From assembly GCA_030153205.1 (NCBI GenBank), contig JASLHV010000287.1:1-21863 (forward strand): DNA of 21,863 nucleotides, in the 5' to 3' direction. The notes below the pieces were generated by a model. It saw nothing but the letters and a program-made list of their open reading frames with translations, was not told the DNA's origin and searched no databases. Made by a program: the position numbers and the translations under genes. This document shows positions 1 to 7,796 of this stretch, piece after piece (the first letter of the stretch is position 1; each line of letters starts with the position of its first letter). This DNA comes from Roseiarcus sp. (GTDB lineage: Bacteria; Pseudomonadota; Alphaproteobacteria; Rhizobiales; Beijerinckiaceae).

Positions 1-136
1 TCTGCAGCAATGGCGCATAGTCGCTGAACCGCCGCGTCTGCATCCCGGCAACCTTGCCTGCCTCGTCCCATAGTCTCACACGTACGGCCTCAGCATAGAA
101 AGGGCTTGCGCGAAACGTGGCGATCTCGGTCTCGCT
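1..136 (-). pseudogene. Second, inverted copy of the HD-protein C-terminal tail
   Basis: Read on the minus strand, the left arm encodes the same tail as the right-hand copy (from SETEIATF through YAPLLQ), with identical amino acids and two synonymous codon differences (Ala GCT for GCG and Ala GCC for GCT). The frame runs off the left edge of the window, so its stop codon and real extent are not visible. The upstream part of the gene is absent, because the centre of the repeat lies immediately 5' of it. The synonymous-only differences argue that both copies descend from functional genes rather than from one misread molecule. Confidence 0.5.
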
Positions 137-288
137 GCAAGGCGGCCCGATGAGCGAGACCGAGATCGCCACGTTTCGCGCAAGCCCTTTCTATGCGGAG
201 GCCGTACGTGTGAGACTATGGGACGAGGCAGGCAAGGTTGCTGGGATGCAGACGCGGCGGTTCAGCGACTATGCGCCATTGCTGCAGA
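1..288. repeat. Large near-perfect inverted repeat, arms 1-136 and 153-288
   Basis: Position n pairs with position 289-n over 136 bases. I find only two mismatches (47 against 242, and 92 against 197), so 134 of 136 positions match. The spacer is 137-152. The left arm begins at the first base of the window, so it may extend further outward. Both arms encode the same peptide, in opposite directions, and both mismatches fall at third codon positions without changing the amino acid. The centre sits inside coding sequence where a short natural inverted match (gtctcgct / agcgagac) flanks the spacer, as expected for a fold-back or template-switch event. A head-to-head duplication, an assembly fold-back or a chimera of two strain variants would all look like this. 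Confidence 0.95.
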
Positions 289-341
289 GAGTGGTCGAGC
301 GTCACTTGGGCAGTCTCGTAAGTGGTGAGAAGGCTCCGTGA
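132..341 (+). pseudogene. 3' end of an HD-domain phosphohydrolase / PhnZ-like oxygenase gene
   Basis: This is an open frame of about 69 codons ending at a TGA at 339-341, with no upstream gene body because the sequence turns into the inverted left arm. The peptide has the pattern LQGGPMSE, then TFRASPFYAEAVRVRLWDEA and a KVAGMQT segment. From memory of the family, this matches the C-terminal tail of HD-domain proteins associated with phosphonate degradation (PhnZ-like, di-iron oxygenases). None of the HD metal-binding residues lie in this tail, so the catalytic core is missing here. The assignment rests on pattern recognition of about 50 residues only. The fragment is either a broken copy or the result of mis-assembly at the contig edge. 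Confidence 0.5.
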
Positions 342-434
342 TTGTCCCTGAGGTTCTCGGTCCGCTTAGAGTGCGTTGAAATCAGGATGTTACGCCTCGT
401 CCTTCGAAATTCGGGGTGTCAGTGACGGACCGTC

Positions 435-1286
435 CTACTTCCTCTCCAAATATTGCTCCGCCTTGTCATACGCCGCATTGATCCGCTCGAAGCGTTTGGC
501 CACCAGCTTGCGCATGCCGGGGTGGGTGAAAATATAGAGGTCGCCGTCCTTGATCCCTTCCAAAGTACGGGCGGCGACTTCGGCGGCGTCGATGCCGGTG
601 GCGACCGCGAGGATCATCTGGGCGGCGCGGTCCGAGGCCGCTTTCGTCGCCTTGATATGCGATTCCTCGGCAAGGTCGGCCGGCTGATTGCGTTCGCTCG
701 ACGCGATGCCGGTCTTGGCGAAGCCGGGGCAGAGGACGCTGACGCCAATATTGGTCTCGCGCAATTCGTAATAGAGCGATTCTGAAATGCCGATCACCGC
801 CGCCTTGCTCGCCGTGTAAGGCGCGCCATAGGGCTGGCCGAGCATGCCGGCCATGGAGGCGGTGTTGACGAAATGGCCGCCTTGGCCATGCGCGCGCATA
901 TGCGGCAGGAAGATCGAAATCCCATGGACAACGCCCATGAGATTGACGCTCATCACCCAATCCCACTGGCGCTCGGAAAATTCCTCCAACCCGCCCGAGC
1001 CGCCGCCGACGCCGGCGTTATTGCAGACGAGATGCACGGCGCCGAAAGCGGCGAAAGCTTCATTCGCCGCCTTTTCGAGGGAGGCGCGTTGGGATGTATC
1101 GCAAACCGCGCCGCGGACCTTGCCGCCAAGCGGCTTCAGCGTCTCGATCGCCCGGTCGAGCGCCGGCCGCTCGATGTCGGCGAGGAAGACGTTCATTCCC
1201 TCGCCCAAAAACAGTTTCGCGAACTCCAAGCCAAAGCCGCTTGCGCCGCCCGTCACAAAGGCCGTCTTACCCTTCAAATCGCGCAT
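435..1286 (-). CDS. Short-chain dehydrogenase/reductase (SDR), classical type
   Basis: This 283-residue protein is predicted to be a cytosolic NAD(P)-dependent oxidoreductase acting on an alcohol or ketone. The Rossmann glycine motif TGGASGFG is at residues 12-19, an acidic D37 ends the second strand (this favours NAD over NADP), NNAG is at 89-92, and the catalytic set is N115, S144, Y157 and K161 (YxxxK). The length is slightly longer than the usual 250 residues because of a C-terminal tail of about 40 residues after the substrate loop, a form often annotated only as SDR family oxidoreductase. The ATG at 1286 follows a GGGGAGG ribosome site. It is transcribed alone, divergently from the exporter gene. 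Its substrate cannot be read from sequence. No frame damage is seen. Confidence 0.9.
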   Translation of the reverse strand: MRDLKGKTAFVTGGASGFGLEFAKLFLGEGMNVFLADIERPALDRAIETLKPLGGKVRGAVCDTSQRASLEKAANEAFAAFGAVHLVCNNAGVGGGSGGLEEFSERQWDWVMSVNLMGVVHGISIFLPHMRAHGQGGHFVNTASMAGMLGQPYGAPYTASKAAVIGISESLYYELRETNIGVSVLCPGFAKTGIASSERNQPADLAEESHIKATKAASDRAAQMILAVATGIDAAEVAARTLEGIKDGDLYIFTHPGMRKLVAKRFERINAAYDKAEQYLERK

Positions 1287-1522
1287 TCGCGCGCCTCCCC
1301 GTAACTTGAGCGCTCACAGACGCAAATCCCGTCGCGCCAGGGGCAAATTGCGTCATTTCCTTTTGTGGGACAAGGGTATGATAAGGATGCATTACCCCTA
1401 CGACGAACAATCATTGCTGCAATTTCGTTGGCCGGGTTAAAGGTCAAACATCCGAGTCTTCACTAGGGAACGCGTCCTCCGGCGGTCTTCGGACTGATTG
1501 CGGACATCGGGCGCGCGAGCAT

Positions 1523-2464
1523 TTGTTCAGAGAACCAGGGCAGGCGTCGCCGTTACCGGCGCCGCCAGCGACCGTCGCGGCCGAAGCCGCCGACGAGCGT
1601 CGTCGCCGCGTCGTCGCCATCGCGATGATGTGCCTCACCATGGTGTTCTTCACCGGCCACGACGCCAGCGGCAAATGGCTCGCTTTGTCGCTGCCGACGG
1701 TCGAGATCGTCTGGGCCCGCTATGTCTTCGCGGCGATTTTCGCTCTCGTCGTGCTGCGGCCGATCAAGCGGCCCGCCTTGCTGCGCTCTCGCCGCCCAGG
1801 CTTGCAGATGTTGCGGTCGCTGATGCTGTTCGGCTCGACCATGGGCAATTTCCTGGCTCTGCGCGAAATGCAACTCGCCGAGACCTCGACGATTCAATTT
1901 CTGTGGCCGCTTTTCGTCGCGCTTCTCGCCGGTCCCATCCTTGGCGAATGGGCCGGCCCGGCGCGGATGACGGCGATCGGGGTCGGGCTGATCGGCGTTC
2001 TGATCTCCCTCAGCCCCGGCGCCGGGACCTTCCAGCCGGTGGCGCTGGCCGCCATCGCCGGCGTGCTCTGCAACGCCTTCTACGCGCTGCTGACCCGCAT
2101 TCTTGCGGCCCATGATGCGCCGGAAACAACGCTCCTCTTCACGCCGCTCGCCGGCATTGCGCTGCTGACGCCAGCCCTGCCTTTTGTCTGGATCACGCCG
2201 CCGACACTCTTCATCGCGATCGGCCTGGTGATGATGGGGCTTTTTGCGACAGCCGGACACGGCCTCCTCATCCTCGCCCATCAGCGCGCGCCGGCGCCGG
2301 TGCTCGCGCCCTTCGCCTATACCCAGCTCATTTGGATGACCCTCGCCGGCCTTGCGATTTTCGGCGATAAGCCGCATGCGGCGACGCTGATCGGGGCAGC
2401 GATCGTCGTCGGCTGCGGATTGTTCCTTCTGTCGCGCGAGAGAGCGCGGTCAAGCCCTTCCTGA
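1523..2464 (+). CDS. EamA/DMT-family transporter
   Basis: This inner-membrane protein of up to 313 residues has about ten hydrophobic helices arranged as two EamA repeats, typical of drug/metabolite transporters that export amino acids, nucleobases or other small metabolites. A typical segment is the ARYVFAAIFAL stretch near residue 65. The first repeat ends near residue 150, and the second runs to the GCGLFLLSRERAR end. The start is uncertain. The longest frame begins with a TTG at 1523 and gives a hydrophilic, proline- and alanine-rich leader of about 30 residues. An ATG just before the first helix, near 1625, would give a shorter protein of normal family length. A weak intrinsic terminator follows the gene. 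The substrate is unknown. Confidence 0.85.
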   Translation: MFREPGQASPLPAPPATVAAEAADERRRRVVAIAMMCLTMVFFTGHDASGKWLALSLPTVEIVWARYVFAAIFALVVLRPIKRPALLRSRRPGLQMLRSLMLFGSTMGNFLALREMQLAETSTIQFLWPLFVALLAGPILGEWAGPARMTAIGVGLIGVLISLSPGAGTFQPVALAAIAGVLCNAFYALLTRILAAHDAPETTLLFTPLAGIALLTPALPFVWITPPTLFIAIGLVMMGLFATAGHGLLILAHQRAPAPVLAPFAYTQLIWMTLAGLAIFGDKPHAATLIGAAIVVGCGLFLLSRERARSSPS

Positions 2465-2529
2465 CGCAACGTACCGATGGAAGCCGGCGAAGGGAATGGC
2501 GAGAGTGTCTGTGTCAGGAACTCAATTTT

Positions 2530-2553
2530 GAAGCGTATTGCGGCTTCTTTTTT
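2530..2553 (+). terminator. Possible intrinsic terminator after the EamA gene
   Basis: A five-base-pair stem (GAAGC at 2530-2534 with GCTTC at 2543-2547) is followed at once by six T residues (2548-2553), 65 bases beyond the transporter stop. The stem is short and the loop is eight bases, so the hairpin would be weak. The placement and T run fit a terminator for the plus-strand gene. Confidence 0.45.
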
Positions 2554-2680
2554 GATAAAGGCGTCAAAATTAAAAGCTTTGGGCGGTCCACTCTTTTCGC
2601 TTCGATAAGAGCTCTCCGCAAGATCGCTAATTTGGTCTCGCTGTCGTCGAATTTAAAACGTGTTTTGATTTTCTTGTCAT

Positions 2681-3286
2681 CTAAAACACCGTCCTTTGAT
2701 TGATCGCCGCCGCCAGTGTTCCCTCATCGAGATAATCCAGTTCGCCACCCACGGGCACGCCATGAGCGAGGCGGGTCACTTTTACTTTATGGGCGCCGAG
2801 CAGGTCCGTGACGTAATGCGCCGTCGTCTGGCCGTCGACCGTGGCGTTGACGGCGAGGATCACTTCTTTGACCGCGCCTTCGGCGACGCGGGCGACGAGC
2901 GACGATAGGTTCAATTCGTCGGGCCCGATGCCATCGAGCGGCGAGAGCACGCCGCCGAGAACATGATAACGCGCGCGCACGACGCCGGCGCGCTCTAGCG
3001 CCCAAAGATCGGCGACGGTCTCAACGACGACCAGGGTCGAGGGATCGCGGCGCGGATCGGCGCAGATGGTGCAAGGATCGCGGGTATCGACATTGCCGCA
3101 GGTACGGCAAGTGGTCACACGCTCATGCGCGACTTTCATCGCCTCGGCAAGCGGCGCGAGCAGCGCCTCGCGCTTGCGGATGAGATGCAACGCCGCCCGC
3201 CGCGCCGAGCGCGGCCCAAGTCCGGGCAGCCGCGCCAGCAATTGGATCAGCCGCTCGATCTCCGGTCCCGCGACATTCTCGGCCAT
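2681..3286 (-). CDS. recR: Recombination mediator protein RecR
   Basis: This 201-residue protein has the usual length. RecR works with RecO (and RecF) to load RecA on gapped or SSB-coated DNA. Domains visible in order: a helix-hairpin-helix with PGLGPRSA at 21-28, a four-cysteine zinc finger with C60, C63, C72 and C75, a Toprim domain from about residue 84 (VVVET, then the VLGGVLSPLDGIGPDEL segment), and the C-terminal VPVGGELDYLDEGTL element. It is the last gene of the dnaX-ybaB-recR order, separated from ybaB by 149 bases that contain a strong hairpin (3328-3357). The ATG at 3286 is the normal family start. All key residues are present and the gene looks functional. Confidence 0.97.
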   Translation of the reverse strand: MAENVAGPEIERLIQLLARLPGLGPRSARRAALHLIRKREALLAPLAEAMKVAHERVTTCRTCGNVDTRDPCTICADPRRDPSTLVVVETVADLWALERAGVVRARYHVLGGVLSPLDGIGPDELNLSSLVARVAEGAVKEVILAVNATVDGQTTAHYVTDLLGAHKVKVTRLAHGVPVGGELDYLDEGTLAAAINQRTVF

Positions 3287-3327
3287 GGGTTAGACGGCGC
3301 TCGCGGCGTGCGATACAGCGCGCCAGA

Positions 3328-3357
3328 ACCCCTTCTCCCGCTTGCAGGAGAAGGGGT
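3328..3357. repeat. 11-bp inverted repeat between ybaB and recR (REP-like element)
   Basis: Perfect arms of 11 bases (acccctt ctcc at 3328-3338 and its complement at 3347-3357) enclose an eight-base loop. There is no T run, so it is not a classical terminator. Its sequence resembles a short C-rich/G-rich palindrome that I recall as scattered between genes in many Hyphomicrobiales genomes. Inside this operon it could stabilise or process the mRNA and lower recR expression relative to ybaB. Being in the middle of a conserved gene pair, it is probably a later insertion. Confidence 0.75.
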
Positions 3358-3435
3358 ACGCCGTATGTTTCATCGGCTTCGCAGCGCCCATGCGTTCACA
3401 AATCCAATAGGCGTTAGCATCGCGGCTGACGCGCC

Positions 3436-3759
3436 TCAAAACGGCAGCTTCATGCCCGGCGGCAAGGGCAGGCCGGCGGTCATGGCTTTCATCTTTTCTT
3501 CCGTGATCCGATCGGCCTTGGCGCGGGCGTCGGCGTGAGCGGCGACGATCAAGTCCTCCACGATCTCCTTCTCGTCCGGCTTCATCAGCGATGGATCGAT
3601 CACAACGCCTTTCATCGCGCCCTTCGCCGTCAAGGTGACGCGCACCATGCCGCCGCCGGACTGGCCTTCGACTTCGATCGTATCGAGTTCGGCTTGAGCC
3701 TCTTGCAGTTTCGACTGCATGGCCTGAGCCTGTTTCATCAATCCCATGATATCGCGCAT
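3436..3759 (-). CDS. ybaB: YbaB/EbfC family nucleoid-associated protein
   Basis: This 107-residue protein has standard length. YbaB/EbfC proteins are small dimeric DNA-binding proteins of the nucleoid, usually encoded between dnaX and recR. Features seen: an amphipathic N-terminal helix rich in Met, Gln and Lys (MGLMKQAQAMQSKLQEAQ), the conserved GxxGGGMVRVT turn, a KGVVIDPSLM strand, a DLIVAAHADARAKAD helix, and a short proline-rich end (GLPLPPGMKLPF). Start ATG at 3759 has a GGAG site upstream. It begins 17 bases after the dnaX stop, so the two are surely co-transcribed. Confidence 0.96.
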   Translation of the reverse strand: MRDIMGLMKQAQAMQSKLQEAQAELDTIEVEGQSGGGMVRVTLTAKGAMKGVVIDPSLMKPDEKEIVEDLIVAAHADARAKADRITEEKMKAMTAGLPLPPGMKLPF

Positions 3760-3776
3760 GGCGTGAGCTCCAAGTC

Positions 3777-5543
3777 CTAGAAATCGTCTTCGCCGAGGAA
3801 GGCGTCGCCGTAGCCGACGTCTTCATCGGCGGATGGCATCGTTGCGGCGGGCGTCTCGCCCGGCGTGTCCGGGCCGCGTATGTCGATGATCTCGGCGCCA
3901 GGGAAACGCTGCAGCACTTTCTGTATGAGCGGATGCGCGGCGACGCCGCTGAGACGCTCTTTCTCCTTGGCCTCGGCGCGCTCGCGCAAGGTCGGCGCTT
4001 CGCTTCCTGGCGCCAGCGCCACCATCCAGCGCTCGCCCGTCCATTCCTGCAGGCGGCGCGCCAGCGTCTGGGCGATCTGCGGCGAGGCGCCCTCGACGAG
4101 CGAAAAGGCGATGCTGCCCGCCTCGAAACGCTGCAGTCGTACGTCGCCTTCAAGGGCGGCCTGCAATTGGATGTCGCGTTTCGATTTGGCGAGGGCGACA
4201 ACCTCTTCGAAACTGGCGAGCGTCGGCCCTCGCGCCGGCGCCGGCGCAACGGCGATCGGCGCCGCCCGCGTCTCAATCCGCAAAGCCGCGCTGGCTCCGC
4301 CCAAGGGTCCACGCGACGGGGGAGGTCCCGGCGGCAGCGTCGCCGCCTCGCCGGTCTCCGAGAGTTTGCGCAAAGCGTCTTCCGGCGACGGCAAGTCCGC
4401 CGCATAGGCAAGGCGGATGAGAACCATCTCCGCCGAAGCGAGCGGGCGCGGCGAATCCTTGATCTCCTGCAAGCCTTTGAGGAGGATTTGCCAGGCGCGG
4501 GTCAACGGCCCCATGGCGAGGCTTTGCGCGAGGATCGCGCCGCGCTTGCGTTCATCTTCGCTGATCGCCGGATCTTCGACGACGCCGGCGATTTTGATTC
4601 GCGTGACGAAATGCGTGAATTCGGCAAGCTCCAAGAGGGACTGCGCGGGATCGGCGCCGGCTTGGTACAAAGCGGCCATCGCCGCCATCGCCGCTGAGAT
4701 ATCGCCCCGCATCGTCTTTTCGAAAAGATCGATGATCGCGCCGCGATCGGCGAGGCCGAGCATGGCGCGCACGCCTTCCGCTTTCACCGATCCGGCGCCG
4801 TCATGGGCGATCGCCTGGTCGAGCAGCGACAGCGAATCGCGCACCGAGCCTTCCGCCAGCCGCGCGATCAGGGCCAGCGCTTCCGGCTCGGCCACGACGC
4901 CTTCCGCAAGGCAGATTTTCTCGAGATGGCGCGTCAACACGCCGTTTTCGATCCGCTTCAGATCGAAGCGCAGACAGCGCGAACGCACCGTCACCGGCAC
5001 TTTCTCGATCTCGGTCGTCGCAAAGATGAATTTGACGTGTTCCGGCGGCTCTTCCAGCGTCTTCAACAGACCGTTGAACGCCGCCTTCGACAGCATGTGC
5101 ACTTCGTCGATGATATAGACTTTGTACCGCGCCGAGACCGGGCGATAGCGCGCGTTCTCGATAATCTCGCGGACATCGTCGATGCCGGTATGCGAGGCCG
5201 CGTCCATTTCGATCACATCGACATGCCGCGATTCGATGATCGCCTGGCAATGAACGCCAAGCTCGGCAAGGTCGATGCTCGGCGCGTCGATCTTGCCGGC
5301 CAGCGCATAGTTGAAGGCGCGGGCGAGAATTCGCGCGGTCGTCGTCTTGCCGACGCCGCGAACGCCCGTGAGAATATAGGCTTGATGGATGCGTCCCGCC
5401 GCGAAGGAATTGGCGATGGTGCGCACCATCGGCTCCTGGCCGATGAGATCGTCGAAGCGGCTCGGACGATACTTGCGCGCCAGTACGCGATAGGGCGTCA
5501 TCGCAGCGGTCGGAAAGAGTTCAGAAGGCGTAGAATCGTTCAT
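3777..5543 (-). CDS. dnaX: DNA polymerase III subunits gamma/tau
   Basis: This 588-residue clamp-loader ATPase assembles the sliding clamp and, through its tau tail, bridges polymerase and helicase. Seen in order: the family start PYRVLARKYRPSRFDDLIGQ (17-36), Walker A GVRGVGKT (60-67), a Zn-module region (about 75-105) in which only C99 of the usual cysteines remains, the EMDAASHTGIDDVREI segment, Walker B DEVH (146-149), sensor 1 FATTE, an SRC motif (188-190), and sensor 2 in EGSVRDSLSLLDQ. The C-terminal 200 residues are a proline/alanine linker followed by a tau-like domain. I see no obvious slippery heptamer for making gamma. The loss of Zn cysteines is, to my knowledge, common in alphaproteobacteria. 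The gene heads the dnaX-ybaB-recR group. Confidence 0.96.
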   Translation of the reverse strand: MNDSTPSELFPTAAMTPYRVLARKYRPSRFDDLIGQEPMVRTIANSFAAGRIHQAYILTGVRGVGKTTTARILARAFNYALAGKIDAPSIDLAELGVHCQAIIESRHVDVIEMDAASHTGIDDVREIIENARYRPVSARYKVYIIDEVHMLSKAAFNGLLKTLEEPPEHVKFIFATTEIEKVPVTVRSRCLRFDLKRIENGVLTRHLEKICLAEGVVAEPEALALIARLAEGSVRDSLSLLDQAIAHDGAGSVKAEGVRAMLGLADRGAIIDLFEKTMRGDISAAMAAMAALYQAGADPAQSLLELAEFTHFVTRIKIAGVVEDPAISEDERKRGAILAQSLAMGPLTRAWQILLKGLQEIKDSPRPLASAEMVLIRLAYAADLPSPEDALRKLSETGEAATLPPGPPPSRGPLGGASAALRIETRAAPIAVAPAPARGPTLASFEEVVALAKSKRDIQLQAALEGDVRLQRFEAGSIAFSLVEGASPQIAQTLARRLQEWTGERWMVALAPGSEAPTLRERAEAKEKERLSGVAAHPLIQKVLQRFPGAEIIDIRGPDTPGETPAATMPSADEDVGYGDAFLGEDDF

Positions 5544-5572
5544 GGGCCATTGCGCTCAGCGCATCCACGTCA

Positions 5573-5926
5573 TCAGCGCGAACGACCGTCCATATGTTTC
5601 GACGGCAGCGCGCGCGGATCGACTTCGTCGAGACAATTGACATTGATCGCCGCCATTTCGACGCCGTTCTGCGCTCCGTAAGCAAAAGGTTCGATTCCGC
5701 ATGTTTTGCAAAACTGATGACGGATACGCTCGGTGTTGAAAACATATTGGCTCAGCGCGCCCTCGCCGGCCAGCAAGCGGAATTTGTCGCGCGGCGTGAA
5801 GGCCATGACCCAGCCGAGCCGCTGGCAGCGCGAGCAATTGCAGGTCATCGTGCTGTCGAGGTCGAGCGTCGTCTCGAACTTGACAGCCTGACATTGGCAA
5901 CTGCCGGAATAATTCTGCGCGCCCAT
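5573..5926 (-). CDS. GFA/CENP-V family zinc protein
   Basis: This 117-residue single-domain protein has the complete cysteine set of the GFA fold: C10-x-C12, C29-x-C31-x2-C34 and C73-x2-C76. This corresponds to the structural and catalytic zinc sites seen in glutathione-dependent formaldehyde-activating enzymes. Most members have no proven role in formaldehyde metabolism, so I call only the fold. The protein is cytosolic, with no signal or membrane segment. Start ATG at 5926 has a purine-rich GGGGAGAGGG stretch before it. It ends 29 bases before dnaX and lies between ffs and dnaX on the same strand, so it may share their transcript, although it has no known link to clamp loading. Confidence 0.9.
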   Translation of the reverse strand: MGAQNYSGSCQCQAVKFETTLDLDSTMTCNCSRCQRLGWVMAFTPRDKFRLLAGEGALSQYVFNTERIRHQFCKTCGIEPFAYGAQNGVEMAAINVNCLDEVDPRALPSKHMDGRSR

Positions 5927-6006
5927 GGCCGCGCCCTCTCCCCTTAAGAGGCTAAATCGGCCTCGAAGCGCCGGCGGGTCGTGGCGCGCTACGGACGTTG
6001 AAAATG

Positions 6007-6105
6007 CAGGAGGCTGGACAAAGACCCGCCCTGGCTCGTTAGGGCTGCTTCCTTCCGGACCTGACCCGGTTGGCGAGTGGTGCGTCCCTCGCCAACCTCC
6101 CGGCC
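6007..6105 (-). ncRNA. ffs: Signal recognition particle RNA (4.5S, small bacterial type)
   Basis: The minus strand carries the universal SRP domain IV core (GGTCAGGTCCGGAAGGAAGC at about 6065-6046), including the GGAA tetraloop and the asymmetric loop that binds Ffh. On either side are pairing arms: GGTTGGCGAG pairs with CTCGCCAACC within 6096-6067, and the outer GGCCGG / CCAGCC ends close the helix near 6105 and 6012. The length is about 95-100 nucleotides, and the layout matches other alphaproteobacterial SRP RNAs, which often lie just upstream of dnaX as here. The exact ends are estimated by the pairing. No clear promoter or T-run terminator was identified. Confidence 0.95.
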
Positions 6106-6333
6106 CCTATGTGGACCAGGACGCCGTAGGGCGCAAGGGCGTGGCGGAGACGAAAAAAATGAGGATGGAGCGCTTATAACCAGCGCCACCCGATACGCCT
6201 CGAGCCGATCGTCCTGTCTGTCGCACCCCGCAAGCGCAGCCTTGCGGCGATTGGTTTGCCTCCCAACCCGGCGAATTCTATCCTGGCGGCAAAAAGCTGG
6301 CGCTCAGCGGTAACGGCGGTGTGGGAGGAATCC

Positions 6334-7779
6334 ATGGACATCAGAATGTTGATCGGCGGCGAGACGGTCGGCGCCGCGGGCGGGGCGGTCTTCGAGCGCA
6401 AAAATCCTTTCACCGGCGAAGTCGCGAGCCGGGCGCCGTCAGGCAGCGTTGCGGACGCCAAGAAGGCCGTCGACGCCGCAGCGGCGGCTTTCCCTTCCTG
6501 GGCCGCTATCGGACCCAACGAGCGTCGCACGCTCCTGCTCAAGGCGGCGGAGGTTCTCGCCTCCAAGGCCGCCGAATTCGGCAAGATCGTCGCCGAGGAG
6601 ACCGGCGCAACGGCGCCCTGGGGCGGCTTTAACGTGATGCTCGCCTCGCAAATGCTGCGCGAAGCGGCTTCGATGACGACGCAGATCACGGGCGAAGTGA
6701 TCCCTTCCGACAAGCCGGGCACGACGGCCCTCGCTATTCGTCAAGCCTGCGGCGTTGTGCTCGGCATCGCGCCCTGGAACGCCCCGGTCATCCTCGGCGT
6801 GCGCGCGATCGCCATGCCGCTCGCTTGCGGCAATACGGTGGTACTAAAGGCCTCCGAGCTTTGCCCGGCGACGCATAGTCTCATCGGCCAGGCGATGCAG
6901 GAGGCGGGCCTGCCGAAAGGCGTCGTCAATGTCGTCACCAATGCCCCGGCGGATGCGGCGGCGGTCGTGGACGCGCTCATCGCTCATCCCGCCGTTAAGC
7001 GCGTCAATTTCACGGGTTCGACTCGGGTCGGCCGGATCATCGCCGAGACGGCTGGTCGGCATTTGAAGCCTGTACTGCTGGAGCTCGGCGGCAAGGCCCC
7101 CCTGGTCGTGCTGGACGACGCCGATCTCGACGCCGCGGTCAACGCCGCCGCGTTCGGCGCCTTCGCGCATCAAGGTCAGATATGCATGTCGACCGAGCGG
7201 ATCATCGTCGACGAAAAAGTCGCGGACGCTTTCGTCGCGAAATTCGCGGCCAAGGCCTCGAAACTGCCGGCCGGCGATCCGCGCACCCATGTGGTGCTCG
7301 GCTCGATGGTCGATCTCGCGCCGGCGGAAAAGATGGACGGTCTCATTTCGGACGCCGTCTCCAAAGGCGCCGTTCTCGCCTGCGGCGGCAAACGTAACGG
7401 CACCGTGGTCGAGGCGACGCTGCTCGACAAGGTGACGTCGTCGATGCGCGTTTATGCGGAGGAATCTTTCGGCCCGGTCAAATCGATCATCCGCGCCAAG
7501 GACACCGAAGATGCGATCCGCTTGGCCAATGACACGGAATACGGACTCTCCGCCGCGGTTTTCGGCAAGGACATCACCCGCGCCATAGTGGTCGCCAAGC
7601 GTATCCATTCCGGCATCTGTCACATCAACGGGCCGACGGTACAGGACGAGGCGCAAATGCCGTTCGGCGGCGTCGGCGCCAGCGGCTACGGCAGGTTCGG
7701 CGGCAAGGCGGCGATTGCCGAGTTCACGGATTTACGCTGGATCACGATCGAGGATCCGCACCAGCATTATCCGTTCTGA
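6334..7779 (+). CDS. NAD(P)-dependent aldehyde dehydrogenase, salicylaldehyde/vanillin-type
   Basis: This 481-residue enzyme oxidises an aldehyde to its acid in the cytosol. Counted from the ATG at 6334, the catalytic residues are N149 (APWN), E250 (LELGGK) and C284 (GQICMS), with the cofactor FTGST motif at 226-230 and a typical PFGGVGASGYGRFGG end. The C-terminal ELRWITI-like segment (TDLRWITIEDP) and overall pattern resemble the salicylaldehyde and vanillin dehydrogenase branch, so an aromatic aldehyde is my guess. An open frame extends upstream to 6256, but the ATG at 6334 has a good GGAGGA site six bases away and gives the family length. No aromatic degradation genes lie nearby. It faces moaA, with 17 bases between the stops. 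Confidence 0.93.
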   Translation: MDIRMLIGGETVGAAGGAVFERKNPFTGEVASRAPSGSVADAKKAVDAAAAAFPSWAAIGPNERRTLLLKAAEVLASKAAEFGKIVAEETGATAPWGGFNVMLASQMLREAASMTTQITGEVIPSDKPGTTALAIRQACGVVLGIAPWNAPVILGVRAIAMPLACGNTVVLKASELCPATHSLIGQAMQEAGLPKGVVNVVTNAPADAAAVVDALIAHPAVKRVNFTGSTRVGRIIAETAGRHLKPVLLELGGKAPLVVLDDADLDAAVNAAAFGAFAHQGQICMSTERIIVDEKVADAFVAKFAAKASKLPAGDPRTHVVLGSMVDLAPAEKMDGLISDAVSKGAVLACGGKRNGTVVEATLLDKVTSSMRVYAEESFGPVKSIIRAKDTEDAIRLANDTEYGLSAAVFGKDITRAIVVAKRIHSGICHINGPTVQDEAQMPFGGVGASGYGRFGGKAAIAEFTDLRWITIEDPHQHYPF

Positions 7780-7796
7780 GGACGCCGCGCGCGTTT

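Noticed and set aside
1553..2377. Long minus-strand open frame of 274 codons opposite the EamA gene
   Set aside because: It is an antisense shadow with very biased Arg, Gly and Glu content and no family motif, while the plus strand has clear membrane repeats.
2655..2666. Short A/T palindrome aaaacgtgtttt downstream of recR as a terminator
   Set aside because: The stem is five weak pairs with no clear T run after it on the minus strand; too little support.
3290..4411. Minus-strand frame of 373 codons overlapping dnaX and ybaB
   Set aside because: It is an arginine-rich out-of-frame shadow of dnaX and ybaB, both of which are firmly identified.
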